This document shows positions 46,700-59,600 of a stretch of DNA of 64,000 nucleotides, in pieces. The DNA lies in assembly GCF_019578655.1 (NCBI RefSeq), contig NC_063263.1, forward strand, positions 1,922,001-1,986,000, in the 5' to 3' direction. The notes beneath the pieces were generated by a model. The model was not told the DNA's origin. It saw only the letters and a list, made by a program, of their open reading frames with translations, and did no database searches. The DNA comes from Ricinus communis (taxonomy: Eukaryota > Streptophyta > Magnoliopsida > Malpighiales > Euphorbiaceae). Made by a program: the position numbers and the translations under genes. The stretch's first letter is position 1. Each line of letters begins with the position of its first letter.

Positions 46700-47110
46700 A
46701 GAAGCAGACAAGATATCTCCGAGCTAAGCTTAACCCTCAAATATATGAAAGCAACGTCATGCCATTAATTCTCCAATTCAGATTAGATGCATGATTTGGT
46801 TTCACCTTTAAGTTAAAAGTGGAAGCTCAATTTCTGCTTTTGTTTCAATGGTGCGCAAGTGGTGTAAATCAACTTAACCGCTAATCTCAACAGCTGACTA
46901 AAAATCCTTTTATCTCTACGATAGTATTGGTGGAGGCTTCTAGAAGGAGGATTTTCTCGAAAAGGAGGACAATTTATAGGGGCTTCTTAGTAATTTTATT
47001 TTAATATGTAGGCTTATGGGCCGATGTTTCCTTGGGCTTTAAGCCCATTGTTGAGGATTTATTTATTTATATAAACCCAACGGAAGTGTTATTAATTGGA
47101 ATATCGGTCC
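46700..47110 (+). promoter_or_regulatory. Promoter-like island with Site II motifs and a TATA box, no gene attached
   Basis: TGGGCC at 47017-47022 and TGGGCTTTAAGCCCA at 47033-47047 (a palindrome holding two TGGGCT motifs) match plant Site II elements, known from promoters of ribosomal-protein, mitochondrial and cell-cycle genes. A TATA-like TTATATAAA lies at 47068-47076, about 20 bp downstream. The island is clearly GC-richer than its flanks. No ORF or RNA gene that I recognise follows on either strand. Confidence 0.4.
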
Positions 47111-47197
47111 TATAATACGGTATGCAAATATGATTAAGTCAATTACTCATGTGTTTGTCTAATTTGTTTTGACATCATTTATGTCAGCATTATGTTA

Positions 47198-47201
<4 letters not shown>

Positions 47202-47248
<47 letters not shown>
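47202..47248. repeat. (TAA)n microsatellite
   Basis: About 15 uninterrupted TAA/AAT units. Confidence 0.95.
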
Positions 47249-50200
47249 GAGAGGTATCTTTGCCAATGAAAAGTCAGCAATGCCCCTGAACTGTTATTTC
47301 TTTTTAAAATAAAAAAGAAAACGTCTTAGATAGGAAGATATGTTAAAGAGAGTTTCTAATTATATGTTTATTTAGGTAGCAGTGTAACATGCACGCACTC
47401 CCTTGAAACAAATATTCCATAATCAGCCGACTTTCACTTTTAAATTAAACATTAATAAAAATTACTTAATTATTCCATGTCTTTTTACCTTTCAATTGCC
47501 AAATAACCAATCCATATTCTAACTATTTAAATTCAAATAATATACAAATGGCACATATTTTAAATCATATATCTATTTTATATACGTAAATTTTCTGACT
47601 ATTATATATAATACTTCAACAATAGGGAAGAAAAATTCATAGAAAAGAAACTAAGCAAAAATAATAGCGAGTTTCATCAATTAATTTAATTACCTATTTT
47701 TATAAGTCGTTGCGTCTCAACCACTCTCTTATTTGATGTGCCTTATCTCAACAAATTTAATAACCTTGCAACTAACCACTTTATAAATAATTTTAATGCT
47801 TCATTTTAATAACTGATTAACAGGAAATTATCAGTTCCAACTTACAACCTCACCACTAAGGTGGCAGGTGATGGGTCCACAAACATCATAAGATGTTGAC
47901 CAGATTGTGATTAATCCCATCTAACAGATTATCATTAAAAAAAATTATAAAAAAAAAAATGATCCAATCTGGCATTTGGATTCCAAGCTAAAATAGTTGA
48001 AAATTTCATTGTTGGATTTAAGTTTTCTTTTTTCAAGTTAATCGAGAGAATTAGAAATGAGAGAAATATTGGATAATTAACACTTAGAAATCTTTTGCCA
48101 AAGAAAGGACTACAAAAGGAATTTTTATAAATTTAAATGAGTATTTGAGACCAGACATCCTACTTTGTATTCATTGTTTATTCATTATTCATTTCTGTAC
48201 AGTATTTCATCACAAACATCTAAATTTAAGTTCTTATTATTCTTTCAAAATCAAAAAAACTTTTAAAAAATAGAGAGTGAAGATCAATCATTTTTTTTTC
48301 TATCAAAAAGAAGGTTTTATTTTCTATTTTATTTTCATGTTTAACTATTTAATTACTATGATCATTGGATTTAATACGTTAGGCTAATTTTTCTTAGTGT
48401 TTGGTTTAACTTATTTACTTTGTATGAGTCTTGTTATCTTTTATATTTATTAAATGATTTATTTGCCAATATATCTTTATTACTTTCAGTTATTATTATT
48501 ATTTAATCATCATATTAATCTAATAATAATAATTACTATGAAAATATTTAAATTCAATCCACTAGAGATACCATCTTTTCTACAATCTATATTGATAGAA
48601 GAAATTTTAGTTGCATCATTAGCTTGAGGGATTAAAGAAAAATAAATATCATTATTCCATTCATTAGAGTATGTGTAGTGTTAAACAAAAGGAGTACTAA
48701 ATAATTGGTTAGACTAGATATTACTTTATCATATAGTTTTCTTAAATCATCTCATTGCATATTTATTTTATTAGTTTATTTTTTTATTTAATAAATATTG
48801 TTACTCTTTATAAATATTAGTTTAAAGTGTTTAAAAATTTATTTTGAGTATTTTGTGTTGATAATTAATTTTTATAATAAATGGTTTAATAATTTTTTAA
48901 AAATTAACTTCAAAATGTTTTACCATTTTCAATATTCTAACAGTTCATACACTTGCGCATACTAAGTTTTATACATTCATAATTATTGTTTATTTACATT
49001 GTCCTAATATCTTTTAAATTTAGATATTTAAATTGTAAATAATTAGTTAAGTATTATATTAGAAGAATTTAATATATCGTTATTAAATTTAAGTTATATA
49101 TTTAAATCAAAAAACATTTCATTAAATATAAAAAATAATTTCTTAAAGAAGAAATTAATAAAAAAATAAATTAATATATTATCACAAACCATATAAAAAT
49201 TTAGTAAATTGAGAGACCAACAGAAAATTAGTTATTTATTTTTTAGAAGATGAAAAATAGTCATTACCACTTTATTGATATTCCAGTTAACTAGAGGAAA
49301 TTTTTGTTTTTTCATCTTATTTTCTTTTTCTATTTTTCTATCGTAAAAGAAGATTCTAAGAACATCTTCAATAATAATTTTTTATTTGTCATTTTATTAA
49401 ATTAAGAAACTTCTTAGGATGCTCTAAGTGCTCCGTTTTATTGAAAAATTACAGTAATTGGAAAATTACTTTTAAATATTATATTAAATTTACTTTTTAG
49501 TTTATAATAATATACTAATTTCTTTTTCTGTTCTGCTAATTTTACTATAAAGTTAAAGTAAAATGATTAAAGTACTTTCCAATTAATTAAATAAAAAATA
49601 ACTAACTAACTACTATTTTTCTCATATAATTTGATATATTATATTGATGAGTCTCTCATTTTAATATTATATTAACCTAGAACTATAATAATATGTTGTT
49701 ACCTTTTCTATTAGTTTTTCTTTTAGTTTCAACTTATTTTTGCTTAAGCATTTTAATCAAAATATCCTTTTATATTTCTAATATATGATATTCTTCCAAT
49801 TTAATAATAAAATTATTAATTTATTAAATATAAAAGAAAAACTATTTCTTTTATTTATAAATGCAGGAATAAAAACTCAAATTTGGTGGTACATTACTAA
49901 AATCAAAATAGGCGAGGACAATAAGCTCCTGAGCTTTTAACCAAAGCAAAATCAAACTTTAGATTTTAAAGTAATTTAATTGTAATTCTAAAATTTAAAA
50001 AATAAAATTATTAGATATTGAAGTTAACTTAGTCTATTTCACCGTTATAATGAGATGAGATTTAATTATTTTAAATACTAAAAATATTATATTAATTATT
50101 TTCAACTCACAATTTTTTTATATTTATATATTTTAAAAATATAATTGAACTATTTTAAAATTTTAATAAAAGAATCCAAACGCTTTGAACAAAGAAAAAA

Positions 50201-50398
50201 CCTTTTGGAGAAGGAATATTTTAGCTGTAATTCCTTTTTCTACCTACTCATTGACATTAAAATTTCTATTTGCTAAATACACCAAGGACTGTGAGAACAA
50301 AAAAGAAATTGTAATAGCTTTCTAACAAATTTGACAGCTAACCAAGGACACCTCACTCTATGGATAAATTATCTACTAATTCTTAACCAGCAGCTATT
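47249..50398. other. AT-rich intergenic, no gene recognised
   Basis: About 3.1 kb without a coding signal. A mildly GC-richer stretch at about 47830-47930 does not resemble a gene. Confidence 0.5.
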
Positions 50399-52306
50399 CT
50401 ATGTTGAATAAAAATAAAATGTACCATGCATCATGTATAATATAATACTAGCCTGTGTATATGAAATCAATACTTTTACATCCCCTCTCAAATTGGATAA
50501 TAATGGAAATCCATTATTCCCAACTTGGACAACTAATGATTGAATTGTGGAGCTGAAAGTGACTTTGTGAACATGTCTGCATTCTGCTGCTGAGAAGAAA
50601 AATATTGGAGAGAGATAAAAAAAAAAATTTCTTGAATTGGTCACGCAGCACATGACAATCAATTTCAAGATGCTTCGATCGTTCGTGGAATATTGGATTA
50701 ACTGTGATATGTAAAGCTGCTTGATTATCACACCATAAGGGAATAGATAAAGTAAGAGAAATGTCCAAGTCTCATAATACGTAGGAAATCCATTACAGCT
50801 TGCATACTGTAGAAGCCATACTTCTATATTCTGCTTCTGCAGAACACCTTAAAATAATGCTCCATATTTTTTTCCACGAAATAAGTGAACCACCAAGATA
50901 GATGCAAAACCTAGTTAATGATCTTTTTGTGTTAGGGCAAGATGCCCAATCTGCATCATATCTTTTAGCTGAAAGGATTTTCCAGTAGGAGAAGATAATC
51001 CTTTACTTGGTGTGCCTTTCAAATATCGAACAAGATGGAGAGTTGCATCCCAATGGGATTTGCAGAGGGAGTTCACAAACTGACTTAGCTGTTGCACTCC
51101 ATATGTTATATCTGATCTAGTCAGGTTTAGGTATAATAACCTACTAATAAGTCTTTTGTATTTATCTTCATCAATCAAAGGATCATCTGCTTTGACAAAG
51201 ATTGTCCCTATGGTAATGGAGTCCTTGTAGGCTTTGCTCTAAGTAATCATGTGTCAGTCACAGTGTCAAGTATGTATTTTCTTTGATTAACGCAAGTACC
51301 TCCATTACTCCTAGTTATCTTTATTCCCAGAAAATAGTGAGTATACCTAAGATCTTTTGTAGAAAAGTTGGAGTTCAAAAATTGTTTAACATCCGTAATC
51401 TCCTTTTCACCAGTTCCTGTGATAAGGACATCGTCCACATATACAAGGAAAGCAAGGAAATAGTTAGATTTTGTCAATATAAATAAGTAATGATCATTTA
51501 GAGATTGGACAAAATCATATCCTTGCAACTATTTACTGAATTCAACATTACATTCTCTAGCTACCTGCTTAAGTCCATAAAGGAATTTCTTTAATTTGCA
51601 AACTTCTCCTTTTTTTGCTTTGTTGTAATCCTCTGGTGGCCACATGTACACTTCTTCATTCAAAAATCCATAAAGAAAAGCATTGTTTATGTCTAATTGG
51701 TGGATTGGCCAAGCATAAGCAGTAGTTATGGCCAGGTAAATCCTTAATGTCACCAATTTTGCAACAGGAGAGAAGCTCTCAAAATAATAAACTCATATTA
51801 CCTTGTTATACCCTTTTGCTACAAGCCTTGCCTTACATCAGTCTATGGTCCCATCTTGTTTTAGCTTCACTTTATACACCACTTTGATCCAATTGGCCTT
51901 TTCCCATTTGGTAGTGTTACTAATTCCTACGTTCCATTTGATTCCAAAGCCTCTAATTCACTTTTCATATCCTGCATCCATTCTGCAAGAGTACTAGCTT
52001 CTTTGTAGGATTCCAGTTCTTGTATAATTGACACATTTGCTAATAAATGCATGTAGTTTTGTGTAAAATATGGTGAGTGCATGTAAGGAAAGGCGGGGGT
52101 GTGTGTTTAAAGCTAGAGGGGGCCTTTCATAGTGAATGAGGCACTGATAGTAGGAAATTTAGTACTGATCACATTAGTTACAAAGTCCTTCAACCAACTT
52201 GGTTTAACTTTAGGTCTTGTGCTTTGTCTAGTAGGTTGTGGTTCTAAGTGGGGTGCATTTTCTAGTAAAGGATCAAATGTTTGTGTCTCTACTGATACAA
52301 ATATGG
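50399..52306 (-). pseudogene. Copia-3 pol fragment (end of integrase, RT, RNase H)
   Basis: Minus-strand order: an integrase-RT linker (STRPKVKPSWLKDFVTN at about 52215-52165), ELEALESNGT and NGKRPIGSKW (about 51960-51890), RT (AYAWPIHQLDINNAFLYG about 51715; LYGLKQ about 51572; catalytic VYVDDVLITG about 51445-51415; KDLRYTHYFLGIKI), ILDTVTDT, LLYLNLTRSDITYGVQQLSQ, HLVRYLKGTPSKGL, then RNase H ([34 protein letters not shown] at about 50690-50625). Frameshifts and stops occur between 51240 and 50770 and elsewhere. It is cut at 52306 by a Gypsy LTR and lacks gag, protease, most of integrase and LTRs. Confidence 0.9.
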
Positions 52307-53190
52307 TGTCACGACCCGATCTGTAGGCTCGTAACTAACGTTAGGGAATGGGTAGGTTTAAGGCCACCAAAACTCATAGCAAGCCTCACAGATCACCAAA
52401 TCAATTAAATTTAATCTTTATCCATTATGTCAATATTTCATACTAACATTCAACCACACAAATACTACACATTTAATAGGTCTGTCAGTACCATTAGGTA
52501 TTACCTCATCGGTTGGTTTAACATACCAAAATAAATATTAAGCTTCATAATCACAACTCCGGAGAATCTAGATCTTTAATAGTCAGTCATACAAATAAAA
52601 TTTATTACATTAAAACCTAAAGAATAAGGAAGTCAAGCTGCCAAAGGAGAAGAACTGCGGAAGACCTAGCTAACACTTAAGAAATTAAGTTGAGACTGTC
52701 CGTATCGGGAGTGAGTTAAAATCATATATCTGAATTAAGTAGCCATATATATATATATATATATAATAATAATAATTCTTTAAATAGTATAGAACATCAC
52801 ATAATAATAAATACGTGTCATATTATAATTTAAAGATAAGCAATTTTGACACATACGGAACGAGTACTTCAACAAAATCCTAACTCCAATTCTAGCAGTC
52901 TTTCGACTCTCTTATTTCAATTAGCGCCCAAAGAGCAAAGCTCGACCAGAATTCTTAAATCCAGTCTGGTTACTTAAATACCACAACAGCCGCGCCTAGA
53001 GAGCAATGCTCAACTAGGGACCTTTCCTCTAGAATCAAAACTCTATAAGCCTAGAGAGCTATGCTCGACCAAGGTACATAATCAAATATTTTCCTATTAT
53101 CTGACTCTGATTTTCACTAATATGCACACGGTGCTAAGGTAACCCATCAGATAACATGTTCTACTGTCATCTCACCTCGGGTCATATTAC
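52307..53190 (+). repeat. Gypsy-type LTR (probable solo LTR or fragment)
   Basis: Begins TGTCACGACCCGATCTGTAG, the start typical of plant chromovirus-like Gypsy LTRs, followed by AACTAACGTTAGGGAATGGG. It includes a (TA)n tract (52747-52764) and three copies of a hairpin motif of the form GCCNAGAGAGCAANGCTCGACCA at about 52924, 52991 and 53049. The right limit is set by the start of LINE coding similarity and is approximate. No internal Gypsy coding sequence is present. Confidence 0.65.
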
Positions 53191-54580
53191 CAGAGTGGAG
53201 ATTAATCTCAGCAAGCCTCTAAAACATGGAATAAAGTTTTTGGTGGATAGGGAATGACTTATTGGATATGTTTTTAATATGAGAGACTCGTCTTTTTGTT
53301 ATTACTGTGGTTATTTAGGCCACATCATAAAGGATTGTGAATCTCTTACTGAAGCTGATGGTAGGGCTGAGATTAATAAGGAAAATATATGCCTTATAGG
53401 GATTGGATTAGAGCATCCCCTCTTAAAAATATGAAAATGGATGATGAAGGTAAGCTAATGGGTGGTGGTGGTATGAGTCGCCCTATGTTCATCACTCAAA
53501 CAAGGGCTAACTAACAAGCATATGTACATGTAAATAAAGGGGAGAAAATATGTGTTATAGATGGCCAAGCTATTGGAAGGACTGAACCTGCCCCAATTAG
53601 GGAGGTCATGAAAATTATGAAGAATATAGTGGTAAATGAGAAGGATCATGTACAACAAACACAAGTGGAGGCCAATATAAGTAGTGTAGTTATGAGATTA
53701 ACTTTTAATATAAGAATAGTTCATGTAGGCATAAGCGGAGTGAGAGAAAAAAATGACAAAAGTAAAATACAACCAAATCCTTAGGCCATTGTCCCGAAAC
53801 CCAATTTTCAAATGACTTTAATGCTGCCCGAATCCATGCAAACCTCGACTATACCAAATCAAGCCATGTAAATATATGATCACTAACCATGACATTAATT
53901 GAAGCCATACATAAAGCTCCTTCACCCACATGTGAACAACCATTTAGCCAAGATAAACATAACCTCACCACCACAACTCTCTTAAGCTAAAACACAACTA
54001 GATTTGAGTCATCAGACCTGTCAAAATAATTCATTGAGACATCAAACATCTACTGTAGGTACTAACTATCTTGGGTGAGAAGAGGGGATTGTAAGAGTGT
54101 AATGAAACAAGGGAAGAAGATAGTAAGAAAAGATAGAAGGGGATAAAATTGACTGATTTTCTAAAATCAATTTTCAATGAGGCTTCAGAAATGTCGCGGG
54201 CTTGAGAACCGAGCGACAGTTCGTGTTTTGAGAAATTTCCTCCAAATTCATCAGCCTTGTATTTTCTTTCTAATGGAGATAAAGCTAAAAGTTTCACAAC
54301 TTAGAGAAAATATATAGTCATGTATTTTTTTGTTATTCTAGTTGTTTAACTATTGATTATCATGGTTTTGGTTATGCTAGGAGTGGTGGTTTCTATGCCT
54401 TATGGAGAGATCTAGTGGACCTTTTTAAATTTATTTTTCTAGTAATTATATTTCATGGACGTTAAGTCTGTTAGTGTGGGTATCGATTGGTTTTTTACTG
54501 GAATGTATGGCCGCGATATAATAAAAAATGTACTTTGGGACCTCTTAAAAATGCTTAATGTGAGTGATTTTATGATTTAC
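53190..54580 (+). mobile_element. LINE (L1/RIL-like) remnant, ORF1 and endonuclease pieces
   Basis: ORF1: EINLSKPLKHGIKFLVDRE at 53200-53255, a CCHC knuckle CYYCGYLGHIIKDC at about 53300-53340, and PYRDWIRASPLKN (frame-shifted) at about 53390. ORF2 endonuclease pieces: YARSGGFYALWRDLVD (about 54377-54425) and VGIDWFFTGMYG (about 54476-54512). The order and motifs are those of plant L1-type elements. The reverse transcriptase is absent and the sequence passes into AT-rich repeats after 54580. Confidence 0.75.
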
Positions 54581-54584
54581 AAAA

Positions 54585-55200
54585 AAATTGATAAGTTTAC
54601 GAAAAATACTAATATTTTTATAATTGTAAAATTTATTTTTAAATTATAAAAAATAATAATTTTTTATATTTTTTATAAATTATAATAGTTTTTGTACTAC
54701 TAGCAAAATGAAAATATAATTTCTTTTGTAAAATTAAATAATTTATAAAAATCTTGATAAATTTATAAAAAATATTAACTTTTTCTATAATCATGAATTT
54801 TATTATTAAATTATAGAAAATAACTATTTTTTTTCATATTTGTTTACAAATCATAATAACTTTTAGTAAGTCATACTATTTGGAAAAAGTAATATGATGA
54901 AAATGGAAAAAGTAATATGATGAAAATATGACTGCTTTTACAAAATTTAATAATTTTAAAAAAGTTAGAAAATTTACAAGATATATTAATTTCTTTCGTA
55001 ATCGTGAAATTTATAGCTGAATTATAAAAATACAATCTTTATCATATTTTTTTATAAATTATAATATATTTTTTATAAGTCTTATTATGAAGAAAAAATG
55101 AACGATTTATGAAAATTGATAAATTTTATAATTATAAAATTTATAAAAAATAATTTTTTTTTATATTTATCATAATTTTTTTTAAATTATTGAGTCTTTA
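54585..55200. repeat. Degenerate AT-rich tandem repeat, period about 160-210 bp
   Basis: A phrase of the form TTGATAAATTTA(C/T)(A/G)AAAAATATTAA followed by ATAATTGTGAAATTTAT, AAATTATAAAAAATAA and TTTATAAATTATAATA recurs starting near 54588, 54750, 54966 and 55110. The copies are diverged by indels. Confidence 0.65.
54881..54926. repeat. Perfect 23-bp tandem duplication
   Basis: TGGAAAAAGTAATATGATG plus AAAA occurs twice in immediate succession inside the degenerate tandem array, indicating a recent local duplication. Confidence 0.95.
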
Positions 55201-55310
55201 TAAATTTCTAAAACTATTTGATGTTATTTTAGCAAATCGTATTATAATTAGTATCATATAATTACAGATAAACAAAATTAATCTTTTATTAGTATATAAA
55301 ATAAATTATT

Positions 55311-55790
55311 TAATAAGACCCTAGTAGTCGTTTAAAATAAAGTATAATTATTTTATTTGAATAAAATAACTGTAGATTTTTTCTGTAAATTTAATAATAA
55401 TAATAATAATAATAAGAAAATAGGCGCGATTTAGTCGAGGGAAATTGAAGGCAGGCCTAGGCCAACATTTCTATATCTAACACTGGAGGCGAAGATTCTG
55501 TTTCTCCTTTTCTTTTTCATTGTGTGGGACACATCACCACATCAAATATATAACCCAAAAAACTCAAAAAAAAATTATAACAAATATTTTCGCAAAATCT
55601 AATATTTGTTCTTCTAAGTTTCCAATTCCAGGCAGCCCTCACACAGAAAACAGCCCTTTCAGTGTTTTCTTTTTTTCTTTTTAAAGATCTTCTCTTATTG
55701 ATTTCTATTGGTATTCTTCTTCTTCTTACCAAATCAAATGCTCACTTTTTATTCACTCCCAAAACTGCAATACCAAAAGTCTGATAATCA
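55311..55790 (+). promoter_or_regulatory. O-fucosyltransferase upstream region and leader
   Basis: A (TAA)n run at about 55390-55413, then a C/T-rich leader (TTTTCTTTTTTTCTTTTT about 55663-55683; TTCTTCTTCTTCTT about 55713-55727) just before the first ATG. Pyrimidine-rich leaders are common in plant genes. A transcription start could not be fixed. Confidence 0.45.
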
Positions 55791-56636
55791 ATGATGAAGA
55801 AAAAGAAGAGGGACCATAACATCAATGGCATTACCATCCGCCGGCGGCACCACCACCACCATCACCTCCTACACCATCACTATCCCTTGTTTAATCTCTT
55901 ATACGCTTTCTCATGTTGTATTCTTCTCCTCTTCGTCGCTTTCCCTTTCTTCTCTTCTCCTCCTCCTGTTATCGGCCACTCCTCAATGGTAATGCTCTTT
56001 CTGATTTCCACGTCCCTTCGTTTTTATATAATATCGCCTTTGTTAACGTTAGCATTCGTGTTGTTTACTACTTGTTTAAATTCATTCTCACGATGCTTTT
56101 TTTTTTTTTCCTTCGTTTGTTTGCTTGATTGTTCTTGTGAGATTAGTCTGAAGATGAAGGCACTGTAGGCTCCACTTCGGATACAGAGACGGTGTTTCGT
56201 GTTCCGGTACGGTACCGATATATGTATATGCTTATTCCTTCTTGTTTACTCTGACTTTGAGTTGATCATTTGTTTTTTTTTTTGGTGTTCTTTTTAATTA
56301 ATTTATAAAGGAAAGCAGAGTGAATACAGGGCATGATTTATGGAGGTCGAGATTATCTAACTTCTACTTTGGTTGCAGTAACGCCACCGATAACTTTCTA
56401 AGTAATGTATCCTAATCTAAATCCTTTTCTTTTTTTTTTTTTTTTTGAAATTTGTTTTTGCAACTCTTATCTATTGGAGATATGTATTGAATTTTGATGC
56501 TAAAATCATTTCTATTTTTAGATTATGTATCTGACGTCCTAGATTTTATACTTAATTTTATTTATTTATTTATTTTAACTCTTATGTTACTGGAATTTTA
56601 TTCATAGAAGAAAATTCTCAAATATTAATGATTATT

Positions 56637-56676
<40 letters not shown>

Positions 56677-59600
56677 CAGCTATATTTTTGGAGAGTTTGT
56701 CTAATTTAATTTATATCATAATTTGTGAGACAGCTCACATCCATTCCTTTTTTCCATATAATAATGGAGATCTAAGAAATTTAGATTTTATTTTATATTC
56801 TTACGTAATTAGTAAATTGTAATAAAATTTTATTCAATTCATTTGTATTTCTGCATTTTTCAGGTTTGATATAAATGAAAATCTGGAATTTTATGTCATT
56901 ATCTTTGAGAAATTGTGTGTGGTGACGCTAAATTCTACCAAATTGGATAGAATTTGGAAATGAATTCTAAACTAATAATAAGGGGAGCGAGCTAGTGAAG
57001 CTATAAATATATAGTACAAGCTAGTAATGCTATAAACTGAAATTCAATTGTATTATAAATCCAAACATGAGAATCCATATACATATGCATTGTTCTATAC
57101 AATTTGCTTGCAAATGAAATCAATTTTACGTTGATACAATCACGGGAAAGATGGGCTTATACAGAATTGTACATACACTATTCAAATTTTTCATTTTATC
57201 TTTGTTAGGGAAAGAGATAGTAGGCAAAGTTGCTTCAATTATTGAAATCAGAGGATTTGAGCCAATTGATTTAATGGGGTTTATATGTTGTAGCTGCTGA
57301 TGTGAAAACTCATGACAATCGGTACTTGTTGATTGCTACCAGTGGAGGCTTAAATCAACAGAGAACAGGGGTGAGTCTCTCAACTCACCTATTCCTTACC
57401 AACTTAAGTATCAATTCTATTTATGGGAGAAATTTGAGGGCTATTGATAGTCCAATAAAGTTGACATTGACATTGGTCTTAGTAAGATTATTTCTTATGT
57501 GAAACCAGTAGCGGTCATATATGAATCTCAATTTTTATCCTGTGATTTTGTGTGGAAGGTTCTCCTTCACCTTCTATCCTGTCACTACTGCACTGCTTAT
57601 TGGTTTATTACGTCTAAAAGATTATGTTAACATTTTATCTTTGTATTTTGGCTGCAATAGGGTTTTTCTTTTCCATATTACCCTTTCTTTTTAGGTAACT
57701 AATGGTAAGTATAGAGATCTATATGGACAAACATGGCTTGATGCATGAATGTTGAAATATAATTTTTGGGGGAGTCAGTGCCTGGTAATGCTTCAGCAGT
57801 TACATGTCCCTATGATGCATTCACTCACAGCTAATGTTGCCATTAGAATGGATATGTTATCGATATACATTCACCGTGATATTGCCTTTATAATGGATAT
57901 GTTGCTTACTAAGGTTTTAAAATTGGTTCTCTTATTCCTATTACGGCTGCAGATAACAGATGCTGTTGTTGCAGCTTATATTTTGAATGCTACTCTTGTT
58001 GTTCCGAAGCTGGATCAGAAATCATTCTGGAAAGATTCTAGGTATGCTGCTGAAATTCATTGCTAGTGATCATTTTGTAATCCATTTGCTCTTCAGTGTG
58101 TTTATATGTGATCCGTGCTTGGTGCAGTGATTTTGCTCAAATATTTGATGTTGACTGGTTCATTTCCTTCCTCGCAAATGATGTTCGAATCATCAAACAA
58201 CTTCCAATGAAGGGAGGGAAAATTGTGGCGCCTCATCATATGCGTGTCCCAAGGAAGTGCACTCCAAAATGCTATCAGAATCATGTTTTACCTCTTTTTA
58301 GTAAGAAGCATGTAAGTGCACTATTCCACAGAAACAATCAAATTTTTTTCACCAAAGTAGGCTTGCATTGTGCTTCACCAGAATCTAGGGGAAAACATTT
58401 CCGCTCTACAGAATGAAATTCTATAATGTGCAAATCCATGAGTAGGACCTGATTTCACACTTTTCTTTTGTAGTTTGTTTTACTAGTGCAGCATATTGGC
58501 TCGTCCAAATGTATGTTCAGTTCTAGGACTTGCACTAGCAGTAGCAGCTACTGTAGAAAATATCTCAAGATAAGGTAAAAAAATTTTAGGTTAAGCTCTG
58601 GGTCAAATTGCAATTTTCTATGTTAAAATTCCTGAAAGCAAGCATCAATGGAGAATGACATAACTCTAGTTCCATTCCATCCTCTTTTTAGTTGAATGTT
58701 AGCAGAAATGCGACTTGGGAACTTCTGAGGAACAATATAACAAGGAACCTACTGAAACAAACAAAACGTGTCACGTATTTATAAAAGCTGGGAAGTAGGA
58801 ACTAGGCATGCATATATTTTTGTAGTCCACAAGCAGGTAGCGGGCAGCATGATAAGAAAACCCAATTATAATTGCATGCAAAGGTGGATGTGCAGTTGCA
58901 GAGAATCTCAGTAACTTTTTTGGATATTTATTTACTCTCACATAAGTATTGGATTTACTTTAATTTCTGCTGAATTTTCAAGGTATTTCTGAAACTATGC
59001 TCATGAACATTAACATTGACTTAATGAGCTTTTCATGCTATATAAGCTCCGTTATTCTTCACGTTCATTAAAGGACCGAGTTTTCATTGACAATCCATTT
59101 GTTTTGTAGGCTATTCAGCTTGGGAAATTTGATTACAGGCTCTCAAATCGACTGGTCATTGATTTACAAAAGCTGAGATGTAGAGTCAACTACCATGCTT
59201 TAAGATTTACTAATTCAATTCTTGGAATGGGTAAAAAATTGGTTGAAAGAATGAGAATGAAAAGCAAGCTCTTCATTGCCTTGCACTTGAGGTGAGGTCC
59301 TTGTCATACTCCTAAGTTAACTGTTAAACTTCTTGTTGTTTGAGTTGTCAACTTGACTATATCTTGGTCATATTTCCATGGAAGTATAGATGGTGCATAG
59401 TAGACTTCTTTTAAAGCTATTAATGGCTCATTAATTTATTAGTGCATGTAGAATATGAGTTTGAATTGCACATAAGAGATTATCACGTTTGATGAGGTTG
59501 AGATTTTAATAGCAGGGAAGAAGCTCCTTAATTCAGTTTAACAAATCATGTTTTAGGTTTGAGCCTGATATGCTTGCGTTCTCTGGATGTGATTATGGAG

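Noticed and set aside
51241..51528. Copia-3 RT with intact YVDD as a possibly active element
   Set aside because: The RT is locally intact, but frames before and after are broken and gag, protease, most of integrase and LTRs are missing.
55913..56168. Frames running past the first exon of the O-fucosyltransferase
   Set aside because: They read into intron 1; the GT at 55989 and AG at 56145-56146 give a model that closes in frame over ten exons and matches the family.
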